From the NCBI GenBank assembly GCA_028583685.1, contig JAMXIF010001119.1:681277-745276 (forward strand): a stretch of 64,000 nt of DNA, in the 5' to 3' direction. A program made the translations under genes and the position numbers. Origin of the DNA: Petaurus breviceps papuanus (lineage: Eukaryota; Chordata; Mammalia; Diprotodontia; Petauridae). The notes under the pieces were generated by a model, which did no database searches, was not told the origin of the DNA, and saw nothing but the letters and a program-made list of their open reading frames with translations. Shown here one piece after another: positions 20,975-32,645 of this stretch (its first letter is position 1; the number at the start of each line of letters is the position of its first letter).

Positions 20975-22485
20975 TTACATCTCCACTGTTACATTCAATG
21001 CTATTATTACTAAAAGTAAAATGAAATAAATAAAACCATCTGAAACTGCAAAAACCACTTTCCCCTCCCTCTCCACCCCCACCCACCTCACTTTCTCCTT
21101 ATGGGATATATGAGTAGTAAGAAGACTGTCTGGGTTAGAGTGAAGGTTGTATTCCTTTCCCTTGCTCCTGCACAAATGGGTTAGACTGTGGGCAGGCCTG
21201 GAATTTCCTCTATTTACAAAGTAATACAATTTTATGAGATTGTGTGAATAAGTGGAGAAGGGGACAGGGATCAAGAAAAATATGTTTGCATCTTTCACAA
21301 TACTTCCTTACTTCTTCCCTTCATTACCCCCCCAAAAAAAACTGGGCTATATTTGGCTCCAGTTCTTAATCACAGTTACTTAAGATCTCCAGGCAGAATG
21401 AAGTTGAGGATTACAGGAGAATAGATGGAATGAGAATGGGTTAAGAAATGCTTCTGATTCTGTCTTATACTTTCATTTTCCTCTTTTGAGACACATGTTT
21501 TACTTTGAACCATTAAATGTCAAAGGAAAGTTGAAACAAAATTCCAGAATTCAAATCTACTACCTTGTCTTAAGTCTCCATTATTTAAATGCATCATTAA
21601 CTTCTTCTGGCATCACCAATGAATTGGAGGCATCTACATTCTAACCTCTTTTAAACCTAGGGTTCTTAATCATTCTTAACTTGGATTAAAATGTCTTTGA
21701 CAAGTGTGCTGCTAAATCATCAGACTAAATAGCAAATACTCTTTCCCTGTTATGGTGAATTAGTCAACCTAATTCTCAAAACCTGTCACAATAAATACAG
21801 AACAATGGATGTGATTTAAACATGGGTAATTTTATTTACATTTCTTCCTTTTTGAAGTTTTGGATGGTAGAGAAAACATTTCCACCCCCATAAAGAACAG
21901 GAATGTAGAATTACAAATTAAAAGATGGGGGACCCATAGATTTAAGTTCACAATTTTTCTTTTGTCCAGAACAAGCAAAGATTTAGTAGGAATTGCTTTT
22001 GGAAAGTATAGATTCTACACCCCCCTCCATCTTAGGAAGTGTGCATAAAACAGAAAATATTGTACTTTACCTATGTGAAAACCATGCATAATTCAGCAGA
22101 GAAAGTGAACCATAATCTCTTTACACTGTTTGGGTAAATGGTTTATGCTTTGAAAACTGAGGAATTTTCCAGATAGCTGTGAAAAGTCAGATTATATTTC
22201 TATTCAATACAAGTATCTGTCACAACTGGAGGCTTCTGTAATCTATCCTGGAAACCCAAGGGGTCAGCAGAAATGTCTACTGTCCTAAAATCTAAGGCAG
22301 CAAATAAAACCTGGAACCAGGAGCTATTCCTGCGGAAAAATAGTAATGCATCTCCTGTTAGATGGATGAAAATAATTTAGAGAAGACTAAGGGGTAGCTG
22401 AATACCTGACCATTCAAGTATAGAAAAGTTTTATAATGCACTTTTGGATCATAGCAGGTCGAATAAAAAGAAAGGGGGGCAATAA
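20975..22485. other. Unique non-coding DNA, 1.5 kb
   Basis: No repeat, coding or RNA signature is recognised. The 107-codon minus frame ending at 21298 has no known motif. This is one of the longest repeat-poor stretches in the window. Confidence 0.45.
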
Positions 22486-22489
22486 CAGT

Positions 22490-22640
22490 TGGTAGCAACA
22501 TCAAAGATTTAAAGTTGGAAGGGACATCGAGGCCATTTGATACAACTCCTTCATTTTATAGATGAGGAAACCGAGGTCCAGGGGGTAAAGTTTATATAGG
22601 TAATAAATATCAGGTCCAGTAGTCTTTCAACAACATGCTG
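22490..22640 (-). mobile_element. THER1-type CORE-SINE
   Basis: Antisense core tttatagatgaggaaaccga with the lead gatttaaagttggaagggac. Confidence 0.72.
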
Positions 22641-22649
22641 CCATATTTA

Positions 22650-22990
22650 GAAGGAATGTAAACAAGCTGGGGAATATCCAGAAGATTAATAGGATGGTAG
22701 AAAATTAAAGACTAGACCACGGGAGAATCATTGAAGGCACTGAAGAGATTTAGGATAAAGAAGACTTAGGGAGGACATGATATCTGTCTTTGAGTATCTG
22801 AAGGCATGTCATTTGAAAAATGGTCTATACTTGTTTTACTTGGTGGAAGAAGGCAAAAATTTCAGAGGGGCAGATCTTGGTAAGTGTAATGAAAGTTAAC
22901 AATTCAAATTATCCAAAAGGGGGTTCTCCCATTGGGATCTTTCAAGCAAAGGCTAGAAGGCCACTTGTTGGGGATGTTGTAGAAGGAGTC
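22650..22990 (+). mobile_element. L3/CR1 LINE fragment, end of ORF2
   Basis: The + strand translation near 22770-22850 reads EDMISVFEYLKACHLKNGLY, matching the conserved CR1/L3 C-terminal stretch (GDMIAVFKYLKGCHVEEGLD). The 3' UTR follows to about 22990. Confidence 0.75.
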
Positions 22991-22999
22991 AGGTACCAT

Positions 23000-23100
23000 C
23001 TGGATTAGCACTTCTTAAATGGTGGGTCGTGGGGGTCATAACCCACCATTTAAGAAGTGCTGAAGTAGTCACAAGTGGAAAAAGTTTAAGGAGCCCTTGA
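23000..23100. mobile_element. hAT-like MITE remnant containing a perfect hairpin
   Basis: The right part, read in reverse, gives ccttaaactttttccacttg, a terminal sequence also present at 61311-61330. The left part holds the inverted repeat described separately. Confidence 0.5.
23007..23061. repeat. Perfect 21-bp inverted repeat with 13-base loop
   Basis: Arms 23007-23027 and 23041-23061 are exact reverse complements (agcacttcttaaatggtggg plus one T, against the complementary arm). The loop is cgtgggggtcata. The transcript would fold into a stem resembling a short pre-miRNA. Confidence 0.97.
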
Positions 23101-23214
23101 TTGGATGACCTCTTATCTCCCTTCTATCTCTGAGCCATACACATAACAAATACTTGACTAGATAAATAAAAGAACAAGTAGAATCTGTCCCTAAAATGCA
23201 GAGAATTTAATATA

Positions 23215-23400
23215 TAAAGGACATTTTAGAAGTCATGTAATCCAGTTCCTTCATTCTACAGATGAGTAAACAGAGACTTAGATAGGGGAAATAGCTCATT
23301 CAAGGTCATATGGTGAGCCAGTGGCAGAGTCTAACCTAGAGCCCCAGGTCCCCTGATTTGCAGTGCAATGTGCTTTCCAGTTTACCTCTCTTCATTGCCT
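23215..23400 (-). mobile_element. THER1-type CORE-SINE
   Basis: Antisense copy with tctacagatgagtaaacaga, ctcattcaaggtcatatggt and gccccaggtcccctgatt. Confidence 0.7.
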
Positions 23401-23730
23401 CCCTCCCCATTTATCTCTTTAACATTATCACCCATTGCTCTGTTACTGTACATTGCTTCCTCTGTTCCCATTTAGAATGGTGATTTCCTGAATACAACAT
23501 GAATATTTCCCCTTCTGGGACATTGCTCATGTTCTTCTCTTCTCACCTATCAAGTCTTTTATCTCCTTCAAAACTTGCTTTCTCCAGGAGAACTTTTTCT
23601 GAATAACCACAAGATAGACCAAGGATTCTTTTATTCTATACTAACATAACACCTAAGAACTTATCCAATTTAGTTCCTAGTCAACTCATATTATCCCAGG
23701 TGAATCCTGCTTGTGAGTTTGCAGACAGTA
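23401..23730 (+). mobile_element. L2 LINE 3' part
   Basis: The sequence around cttcaaaacttgctttctcc and aggagaactttttctgaata matches the L2 region encoding the ORF2 end and early 3' UTR. Confidence 0.6.
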
Positions 23731-23739
23731 CTTCTAGGC

Positions 23740-24500
23740 TATCTCTTCATTTACTGACTTTTTCCAGGAATGAAGATAGATGTAACCCCACCCCTAATTA
23801 ATCATTTTCAAGAAGAGAATAAATGACCAACTGCTCTAGATGTGCTCTGGCAGGAGCCGGCTTTCACTGGCAGAATGCCAAGACTTCATTTATTTGCTCC
23901 TTCATTAGTAAAGGGTCGTGTTGGGATAATATAACAGCTGTCCATTATGAGGAGGCCGTGGTCAGGGAAACAAGTCTCCCGAGTTTCTGCTTCCATACAG
24001 TAAATGCATACCCTGAGCTTTATCAGTCAATGCCTTTGTAGGATTAATTAGCAGCTAACAGAGAGCAGACTGGTGCATGAGAGAGGCAACTCTGGGAGAC
24101 CAAGAAGTGAAGAGGGGTGAGAAATGGAGAGTTCAAAGATAGAGGAAGGTACAGGAAGAAGCCAGAGATAAATTTTGCCTAATATGCAACTTTACCACAG
24201 GCTAGTCCTGGTCCACAACTCAAAATAATGTTGCCCACCATTTTTCTTGTATGTATATTCTAGGTTACCAACTCCAACTTGGATTCAAGGCAGGGGCCTG
24301 GAATCAGAGTCCTCAAGATTACTTGCAACTCTAGGGTTCTATAATCACTAGAGGAGAGTCGGTAGAAGTGATGGTCATCCCATGCTTTGTCCCACACAGC
24401 AACAAAGATATTGATGTTCATGCGGAACCTGATATATGTTATCTCATCTGAACTATAGAGCATCCTGTGGAGTAGGTAGGGAAACTCTCAGTAGCCCTGT
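23740..24500. other. Unique non-coding DNA
   Basis: No repeat is recognised. 23820-24060 has even base composition, a 72-codon frame without known motif, and an ATTAATTAGC homeobox-like site near 24043-24053. A conserved non-coding element is possible. Confidence 0.4.
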
Positions 24501-24624
24501 CTTGCATGAAGAAACAGACTCATGGATATATAGATACAGATATGGATATATTGATATATAGATGTACACACATACACATATACTTACACACATATATCCT
24601 ACTACTCATACACGTACATATATA

Positions 24625-24687
24625 TAGAGAGAGACAGAGAGAAACAGAGACAGAGAGAGAAACAGAAAGACAAAGACAGAGAGAGAC

Positions 24688-24755
<68 letters not shown>
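24625..24755. repeat. (GA)n microsatellite
   Basis: An impure GA/CAGA lead passes into a pure GA run of about 60 bases, and ends exactly where the adjoining CORE-SINE tail begins (24756). Confidence 0.97.
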
Positions 24756-24758
<3 letters not shown>

Positions 24759-25055
24759 CTACTATGTGCCAGGCATTGTTCTAAGCACTTTTTACAAATA
24801 GGATCCAATCTGATCCTCACAACAGATACTATTACCCCCCCCCATTTTACAGTTAAGGAAACTGAGGTAATGAGAAGTTAAGGGACTTTTCCAGAGTCCT
24901 GCAGCTAAAAAGTGTATTAGTCTGGATTTGAACATGTCTTCCTGACTTCAAGGCCCTCTCTCTCTTCTCTTCATTACCAGTGCCTCTTAGAGGTTAAATG
25001 ACTCATCCACAGTCACTTAGCAGATGTCAGAAGCACATTTGAACCTAAGGCTTCA
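24756..25055 (-). mobile_element. CORE-SINE with L2-like tail, plus partial second copy
   Basis: The main copy starts with ctactatgtgccaggcattg, includes cattttacagttaaggaaac and ends near 24960. A partial antisense core follows (gttaaatgactcatccacag) at about 24990-25055. Confidence 0.78.
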
Positions 25056-25057
25056 TA

Positions 25058-25250
25058 ACATCATGGACTTAGAGGCGTATGAAACTTTCAAAACCATCAA
25101 TACTAATACATTCATTTTATAGGTAAGGAAACAGAGGTTCAGAAATGTCTGATTACTTGTTGGTATTTGTGTGATTAAAACTGTGATTACCACAACTACT
25201 AAGTGTTAAGGGGCATTAAGTGTTGAGATTCCAACTCTGACTGACTCCAA
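25058..25250 (-). mobile_element. THER1-type CORE-SINE
   Basis: Antisense core (ttataggtaaggaaacagag) with the lead atggacttagaggcgtatga. Diverged. Confidence 0.55.
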
Positions 25251-25259
25251 CTCTATCTA

Positions 25260-25740
25260 GCCTTACCTCCCTTATACCATACTGCCCAATTCTACCTGTA
25301 GACACAGATCTCATCACTAAAATAGGCAAGTGGTACAAAGCAGAATAAAGAACCTAAATATTCTGAGCTGTCAGCAAGGAAGGAAAAAGAAAACTTGACA
25401 AGTACCAAACCCTTGACATCAGTGGCAAGAAAAAAGTATCTGATGGAGTCAAAGCAGCTGAGACAGACCATGTTGGTGCATGGAAGAGGCCAAGGACATT
25501 TGTTTTTCAGAAAATAAATGTTTTTATTAAACACTGAACATTTTACATTTCCTGCCCTGTTGGAGAAAATTGCCTTTAAGCACATTTTTCTGATCACAAT
25601 TTAAGGGGAGTAATCACTGATGACTGACAATAGTTTTAAGTAAGGGCAAGGCTAGAAAGGGTTCTGTGAGCCTGTCACCCTAATGAATCTCTAGATAATC
25701 TAGTTCACTGGTGACCAACTTCATTGTCTATACCTCTATT
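25260..25740. other. Unique non-coding DNA
   Basis: No recognised repeat. The 101-codon minus frame 25292-25597 has no motif. Confidence 0.45.
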
Positions 25741-25741
25741 G

Positions 25742-26170
25742 ATGCATAAAATCACATAACTTCAAGGATCATCTAGTCCAACTTTTACCTTCCCCAATTT
25801 AGAGATGAAAAAAACTGAGACCCAGAGAGGATAAATGACTTGTCCACAGTCACTTGGGCAGTAAGTGACCAGGATTTGGACCCAGGTTCTCTGACTTCAA
25901 ACCCAGTGCTCTTTACATCCCATCATTCATCAAGGCCAGGTGTTTATCAAGCACCTACTCTGTTCCCAGACTCCTGCTAGACACTGGCTAATATATGGAA
26001 AGAAGCATTCATAGTGTCTGACCTTAAAGAGTTCATATTTTAGTAAAAAGGACAAGAATCATACGTGGAAACCAACAATAATGATAATAATAATCAATAA
26101 TGATCTGTTTATAATCAAGTGCTACAAAGAAAGAGACTAAATGTTCTAGGCCAGTGGGGTACATGCATGT
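25742..26170 (-). mobile_element. THER1-type CORE-SINE followed by an L2 tail fragment
   Basis: 25742-25925 is an antisense SINE (gacttgtccacagtcacttg, ctgacttcaaacccagtgct). 25926-26170 begins with the antisense L2 tail (tatcaagcacctactctgtt) and ends near 26150. Confidence 0.68.
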
Positions 26171-26468
26171 AAAACTATCTGTTGGGATACAGAAAAATAT
26201 TAGAACTTCTCTTCATATTTTTATCTTAAAAAAGAAATTAAACTTTACTAATATTTAGTATACGAATTGACACTATTGCCTTTTTTTTTTGGTTGCATGG
26301 TCCACCATATGCTATGCAAAGAATACTGAGGAAAAAGAGAGAGTTCCTCCATTGTAGAAGGTTTAATAGTGAAACCTTCACTAGATCATTCACTGAAATG
26401 AATTCACAGATTATATTATCTGGTTTTTACTAGAATAAGCCTCATCAAATGGATGAGTGGCTTTAAAA
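26171..26468. other. Unassigned A+T-rich DNA
   Basis: Possibly an old DNA-element remnant between 26150 and 26330. No certain family. Confidence 0.35.
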
Positions 26469-26480
26469 TATTCCAGCAAA

Positions 26481-26644
26481 GGGCAGCTAAGTGATGCAGT
26501 GAATAGAGCACCAGCCCTGGAGTCAGGAGGACCTGAGTTCAAATTCGGTCTCAGACACTTAACACTTAATAGCCATGTGACCTTGGGCAAGTCACTTAAC
26601 ACCAATTACCCTACCCCTCAGAAAAAAAAAATTAGAAAAAAAAA
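26481..26644 (+). mobile_element. Marsupial tRNA-derived SINE, subfamily A
   Basis: The head is gggcagctaagtgatgcagt and the tail cttgggcaagtcacttaaca, followed by an A-rich end. Flanks ttccagcaaag (26471-26481) and ttcatgcaaag (26646-26656) look like an imperfect TSD. Confidence 0.92.
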
Positions 26645-26656
26645 GTTCATGCAAAG

Positions 26657-27585
26657 AGACCTTGACTGTTAGGTAATAAAAACAGTGGAAAAATAAGAAA
26701 TTGAGAGAGCAGACCCATTTCTTCCTGTTCTTTGTTGGTCACATTACAAGGTGAAAACAATGAAGATCTAGTCAGATTTGATGAGATATCTGCCAAAAAA
26801 ACCACTGAAATTATAAAGATTATTTGAAATACAAATTTATATCTACTATCTTTAATGAAAAACCTTGCCCTAGGTGTAAATTGTGTTCTGAGATGTAAAT
26901 GTGTCATCTATAAAAATCTCATATCTGTACACTTAAAAAACTTAAAAAGATAAAGTTTAGCTTATTTAAAGTATTCTAAAAAAAGAGTTTCAGTAGTTTT
27001 TGTTAAAAATATTGAAATGCAACATTTTCTAATTGCAAGAACAACCAACTGATATCAGAGAACAAGGAGATTTACTAGTTATATTTCAACAAAAAACTTC
27101 ATTGGATGGGACTGAAAAATGAACATCATGAATTAGTGGTTGGAACCAAACTGCATTTCCATATGGCTCCATGTATCTCTGTAAGGTATACTTTTTAGCT
27201 ATGAAATTCATTTAAGGCAAATATCAAAATAAATTATTTTAGAAGTCAACCTCTGAATTGCTTCATCACATATTTTTAACCAAGTTGTTAAAAAAAATAA
27301 TCTGAATCAATTACATTGATCTCATAAAATATTTTATGGAAGGGGTGTTTTGTACTGTTAATAAATAAAATAATTATTTAATATATTATTTAATTTTTCT
27401 TTTATCTCATACTTGAATTTTTTTGCAAATGCTTTATAATGTATATAACATTGGCACAGAACTATATGTATGTGTTTTATAAATAGACAAGTATTGAGGG
27501 TGATTATTTTATTTTATTTTATATTTTTACTAGCTCAATCAAAAAATTCTGGAAGCCAGTTTTAGATGTTCAAAGGAAAAAAATA
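26657..27585. other. A+T-rich non-coding DNA
   Basis: Very A+T-rich, with TTATT-type simple stretches near 27365-27415 and 27505-27525. No repeat family or coding signal is recognised. Confidence 0.45.
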
Positions 27586-27587
27586 CA

Positions 27588-28350
27588 TCATTCTGGGCTA
27601 GAGTATAGGGACAGTTAAATGAAAGAAATGGGACTTGAGATGGGCTTTGAAGGATGGAGAGATGACTGCGTTACACTCTAAGAGATCAGAACTAAAGCAA
27701 AAGAGATGAAAATGAGCATGAAATGTTCAGACATATGAAGTTATAAAAAGGGCCTAGTTGGAGTAGAAGGTTTGTGTTGGAGAGGAGAAAACTAAAATTG
27801 GATATGTGGATCCTGCTTTAATACAGCATCATGACTTGGAAGTGACCCTAGATTTCTGAAGTCTATACCTACCTTATTTGAAAGAATTTTAATAAAGGCT
27901 AGATAGATACCTAATGCCTATCATCCAATGAGCACTCAAGCTAAGTTCTGAGAATATCATCACCAGAAGGCTGGATTTTTGGGTAAGACTACAGTCATGA
28001 ATTTTGCAGCTAGTCTATAAGAACAGACTAAAATATGGAGGCAGTGTAATCAGTGGAGGGAGAAACTCCAGGGATAAGGAATTTGTGAATGACTGAAGCA
28101 AGTAGTAATGGGACAAATTATAACCAAGGAATGGATCCCATAGATTATAAGGAGTAATTAGCAAGTTTTAAAGCAGAAGGGTATATGCATAACATTAGAA
28201 TTTTAGGAAAATTAATCTGGCATTGGTGTGAAGGGATTGTCAAGATAGATTCTGCATGTTTTAGACAGAGTAATTCAAATACAAGGTAATGGATTAGGGC
28301 AATGACAGTAGGGGTGGAAAGAAAGTGACCCATTTAAGAAGTACATAGGA
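27588..28350 (-). mobile_element. L2 LINE, diverged, with a possible unrelated middle
   Basis: Antisense L2 cues are gggacttgagatgggctttg and gaaggatggagagatg near 27630-27665, and attttaggaaaattaatctg followed by a gcattggtgtgaaggg stretch near 28200-28240. The stretch 27830-28120 is not assigned. Confidence 0.58.
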
Positions 28351-28499
28351 AGGATGGACAGAGCTTGATAACTAATATGATTTTGGTATGATGACCACAA
28401 GTTTTGAAATTTTTCAAGACAATCTTACTTCAAGTATTCTATCTCATCTCTATAAGCTCTTGAACTGTTCTGGAGTGTCTAACATTTCAGCAAATAGTA

Positions 28500-28615
28500 A
28501 CTGAATGAATCATCAATAAAAAACAGCATTTTGTTGATATTTATGGCACTTTGCACATAGTAGGATGTAATAAATGATAACTGAATCGAAAGTAAATTGC
28601 AGTAAAAAAAAATAA
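28500..28615 (+). mobile_element. L2 LINE 3' end
   Basis: The stretch ggcactttgcacatagtagg followed by atgtaataaatgataactga is an L2 tail. Confidence 0.6.
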
Positions 28616-29555
28616 AAAAGATTGAGAACCATGAAAGGATCATGCCCCTGGGAAGTCATTTACCCTTGGCTATCCTGGGACAAAGCCTTAGTTACTTTCA
28701 CCCAATTTATGCTTCTGGCCACCATAAATATAGGCTACTCAGGAGATTGGGGTAGTTACTCCCAGGAGAACAGAAGAAAAAACAAGTTGCTCCTAAAACA
28801 AACGATAGAATACAGAGCTAAAAGAAGACTGACTGCTCTGTATACCAAATCATAAGAGCTGCCATTTATCTTTGCAAAAGATTTTAGATATATTATCTTA
28901 TTTGATAAAGAATTAGAACAGTAGAATTTACAGCATTGTGATTCTTAGTAACAGTGAATAGGAAATTGTATTAATAAGGTATCTGAGCCCTCCATCTGTT
29001 AAAAATCTGCAGAGAATTGGTAGAGATGATAAATGCACAACTATCACAAAACAGTTAATACTGAATAGTACACTTTTTTGTACTTATAATGCCCACCCCA
29101 CATTTGCAGATCTATTTTGCAATGTTTATTTTATATATTTATGGAACATGAATTAGCAAATGTGTGCTTTGCCATTATAAATATTTACAGTATCTTTTTT
29201 TTTAAACACAAGTGCTGTTCTATTATTTCCTAAGGGTTTTTAGATTTCTACTACTAAAGCAGGCTAAGCCTCAGTTCCCATGCATACTGAAGTACTCAAG
29301 TAGCATCATCAGACACCAGGGAATAGCAACTAGAAGGAACAATGTAGTCTGGAGGAGGAAGAAAAAAATTCTTTTTTTAAAACACACCCCAAACCCTCAA
29401 AGAGTGATAGTCCCAGTGTTTGGCAAGGACACATAGAAAAATGAACCTGGATTTAAAATTTGCCACTGAAAATCAGACTAATTTTAGGTGGATTCGGAGT
29501 TAAGTATTATCTTATAAATTACATTATATTTTTGTTTCCACCTTGTGGAAAAGGA
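28616..29555. other. Unique non-coding DNA
   Basis: No repeat is recognised apart from a weak MIR-like stretch at 28860-28925. The 77-codon frame from 28622 has no known domain. Confidence 0.42.
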
Positions 29556-29574
29556 GTGAAAGACCAATTCCTTT

Positions 29575-29731
29575 TTTTTTTTTTTTTGCTTTTTGGAGGG
29601 CAATTGGGGTTAAATGACTTGCCCAAGGTCACACAGCTAGTTTTTGTGTTAAGTGTCTGAGGCCAAATTTGAACTCAGGTCCTCCTGACTCCAGGGCTGG
29701 TGCTCTACTCACTGCACCACCTAGCTACCCC
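29575..29731 (-). mobile_element. Marsupial tRNA-derived SINE, subfamily A
   Basis: Reverse copy with a T-rich tail, gcaattggggttaaatgact, and the head end accacctagctacccc. Flanks: aaagaccaattccttt (29559-29574) and aagatcaattcctttt (29732-29747). Confidence 0.92.
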
Positions 29732-29747
29732 AAGATCAATTCCTTTT

Positions 29748-29948
29748 AAATTAATTCCCTAATAACATGTAAAAACAATTTTAACTTTTTTTCCCCAAAT
29801 TTTGAGTTTCAAATTCTCTCCTTCCTTCTGCTCCTCTACCCCTCCCCCCAAATGAGAAAAGATTTTGGCTTAGGTTATAAATGTTCAGTCACGCAAAACA
29901 TATTTCCATGTAAGTCAAGTTGTAAAAGAAAACAGACAAAAACAGGAA
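29748..29948 (-). mobile_element. L1 3' UTR fragment, 5'-truncated
   Basis: Reading the minus strand, the end ttgaaactcaaaatttgggg and aaattgtttttacatgttat are the marsupial L1 3' terminus. Its far flank aaagaccgattcctt (29949-29963) matches the SINE flanks, so three copies of one target site border two elements. Confidence 0.82.
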
Positions 29949-29966
29949 AAAGACCGATTCCTTAAC

Positions 29967-30260
29967 CAGTTAATTTGGGAAGCCTCAATTCTCTGGCTTA
30001 GCTAAATTAACTTCTTTCTCCTGGAACCACTGACCTTAGAAGAACCTCCAAATCGGTAGTCAATTTGGGATTAGAATTTGTTTAGTGATCCACCCAGGAC
30101 TGTTTCTGAGTCAAAGGCTTGTGCATAATGTGTTTCTTAAAAAATGTTCTCTTTCTACCTTCAATATTCAAACTATATTCCTTGAAAGACTCTTGTTATT
30201 CCTTAAGCTAGAAGTAGTCTCTCCTTCTTCATCAAAGCAAGGCCTCAAGTTCTTTGTTTT
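29967..30260. other. Unique non-coding DNA
   Basis: Nothing recognised. Confidence 0.45.
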
Positions 30261-30261
30261 T

Positions 30262-31200
30262 AAAATCTCTTTCATTATAAATTATAACTAGGCTCTGTAT
30301 GGTACTTAAGGTCCTTCTCAAACTCCTTTAAGCCTCCCTCTCTAGACTTACTTTGCATCACTCACACTCACTATCATTCTGCTGTGGAAAAGGTCTACTT
30401 ACAATCACACCTTGTACAAATAATATCATCCATGCCTGGAATGCCCTCCTCCACTTCTAAAAAATCCCAGATCTTACCCATCACAAATGTCACATCCTTC
30501 ATGAGATCTTTTCTGATTCTGTTACCTTCTGTTATCTTCCTAATTAGATTGTATTACAACACCTAAAGGTGTGTGCGCAGGCTTGCACATACACACTCGT
30601 AAACAAAAGATATTGTGTTTCCTATTGAGGGAATTATGGGAACTGAAAGAACCACACTGATCTACCTTGTGACTCATTTCTAGAGCTAAGTTCGTTCCCT
30701 TTCTATTCAATTATGGATCTAGTCCAATTTCTGTTTTGTGAAATAATTTTATTCAATTACAGGACTTGTAAGAAAACTTTATTGCATTGTTTGAACCCAC
30801 CCCTTGATGGCTTCGAAAGAGGATCACCCCTACCTGTTGAAACCTTTAACTAAGGACCTAAGTTCCACTGCCCAGAAACCCAGTCAGAAGATTGATGCAA
30901 GGAGTTTTTCACAATTATACATATCAAGCAACCCATATATCCATCTTAACTGAAAATTGGTCCCACACCGGCTGGTCAGTTACCATTTCCATGTTCTTAT
31001 GATTGAATACACTTGGGAATTGGAACACTTGGGAAAAAATAATTCCCATATTTTACCTGACACTATATGTGCTTCCCCTCCTTCTCACCCCCACTGCTAG
31101 AATGCAAGGTTCCTCAGAAACTAGTCCTGTTCCATGTCTTTGTATACTCAGCATCCAGCATGAGGGCTAGTAAAGTGCATACTTAATAAAAGTTTGTTGA
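30262..31200 (+). mobile_element. L2 LINE 3' part split by unassigned sequence
   Basis: 30262-30565 carries the ORF2 end and early UTR, with catgcctggaatgccctcct as the CLECP-like stretch. 31075-31195 carries the tail, with tgcatacttaataaaagttt. The 500 bases between are not identified. Confidence 0.65.
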
Positions 31201-31264
31201 TTTAGCAAACAAAAATGAATAATCAAATATATGTACAAAATATAGACTAAAATTAAAATAAAAT

Positions 31265-31380
31265 ATAAGTTCCCTGAGAGGAGGGGCTATTTTGCTCATG
31301 TCTTTGTAATTCCAGCTCCTAATACAGTGTCTTGCACTTAGAATGTGATGGATTAAATATTCTTTAAATTGCAAATCCTA
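31265..31380 (+). mobile_element. L2 LINE 3' end
   Basis: The stretch tccctgagaggaggggctat followed by aatacagtgtcttgcactta is an L2 tail. Confidence 0.6.
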
Positions 31381-31499
31381 CAAACACTCTAATCTTATCA
31401 CATGCTCTTATATTTTAAGAAAGTAGAATCAAACTAACAAAAAATGATGGCTAGAATAAAGTGTTTTTCTTTGTGCCCTTTTCTAGCTCTGCCTAAAAT

Positions 31500-31705
31500 T
31501 TCATTACCTTTGACTGTCAAAAGGTCATTTGCTGGAGTGGATAGAGCACTTTATGTGCAATCAAGCAATCTTTTGAATTCTACCTCAAAATCATTTAATC
31601 GCCCCTTGCCTGTGTATCTTCTTCTGTAAAATGAGGCTAATAGCATTTGCATGAGCTGTTTTACAGTGTTGTTATGAAGAAAGTACTCAATAAATGTGTT
31701 GTTTT
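31500..31705 (+). mobile_element. MIR-type CORE-SINE
   Basis: The order gctggagtggatagagcact, ctgtaaaatgaggctaatag and gttatgaagaaagtactcaa is that of MIR. Confidence 0.62.
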
Positions 31706-31729
31706 CTTTCTCTCCCTCTCTTTCTTTTT

Positions 31730-32075
31730 TAATAGTAGTGCTATTTATAGCTCACACATATCAAGTCTTACAGGTCACAAAGCATTGTCCTCACAACAGA
31801 CCTATAAGCTAGTTTATAGAGTGGACAAAGCACTCTGTGGCCCTTCATTTATCATGATTTTTTACATTCTATTGTGTTTTATATTTACTGTGCAAAATGA
31901 AGGGACTAGACTACATGGTCTTTGAAGTCCTTTTCAGTAAATTCTATGAACTGACAAATCTACCTGAAATTCTTATTACATCCATAATGTATAAGCTTCC
32001 TGAAGGCAGGGAATATGTTTTTGTATACTCTCCCCAAATAATATTTGACATACCATTAATGATTTAATTAATTTC
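31730..32075 (+). mobile_element. MIR fragments and an L2 3' end
   Basis: 31735-31830 looks antisense MIR. 31895-31960 is a sense MIR tail (gaagggactagactacatgg). 31980-32070 is an L2 tail (cttcctgaaggcagggaata). Confidence 0.5.
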
Positions 32076-32159
32076 TTCTCAATTGAAGCACAGAGAAATT
32101 CTCAGAATTCAGTAACACAAACAATGGCTGTGTCTACCATTTATGCTAGGAGGTTGGGA

Positions 32160-32365
32160 CTCGAAGATGGTAATTATAATAATATTAATTCAATATAAAT
32201 TATAATAACAACAATGATAGCAATAGTAATATAACTGACATTTATATGGTTTAAAGTTTGTCAAATATTTTATGTAACTTATTTGACCTTCACAACAATC
32301 CTATGAGACACATACTATAGTTATTATCATTTCACAAATAAGGAAATTGAGGCTCAGACACTGTT
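32160..32365 (-). mobile_element. MIR-type CORE-SINE
   Basis: Antisense copy with ttgaccttcacaacaatcct and caaataaggaaattgaggct. Confidence 0.68.
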
Positions 32366-32459
32366 AGTGTCAGAAAAGCTACATATTTAGCACTTAAGAA
32401 CATTGAAGTGTAAATTTTTATACTTCCATCTCAAGTATTCAATAGACAGGAAAAGAATA

Positions 32460-32645
32460 GGATTTATAGTCATAAGATGTGAGTATGAATCTCACTTCTC
32501 TTGAGATTTATTTGCCAGTGGAACACTAGGCAAGTCATTTCTACTCTGTCTTTGTATACCCAATACTTCATACAATACCTGGCACAAAGTAGGCACTTTA
32601 TATATATATATATGTATATAATTAATATAGTAATATTAATATATG
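32460..32645 (+). mobile_element. MIR/L2 tail fragment and (TA)n
   Basis: The stretch tttgtatacccaatacttca followed by ctggcacaaagtaggcactt is an L2-type tail. A short TA run ends it. Confidence 0.5.

Noticed and set aside
24506-24820. Arg/Glu-repeat and Ser/Leu-repeat frames
   Set aside because: They are translations of the GA microsatellite.
28622-28855. 77-codon frame with a Trp/Tyr-rich start
   Set aside because: No domain, no upstream promoter or splice evidence, and no known homologue comes to mind.
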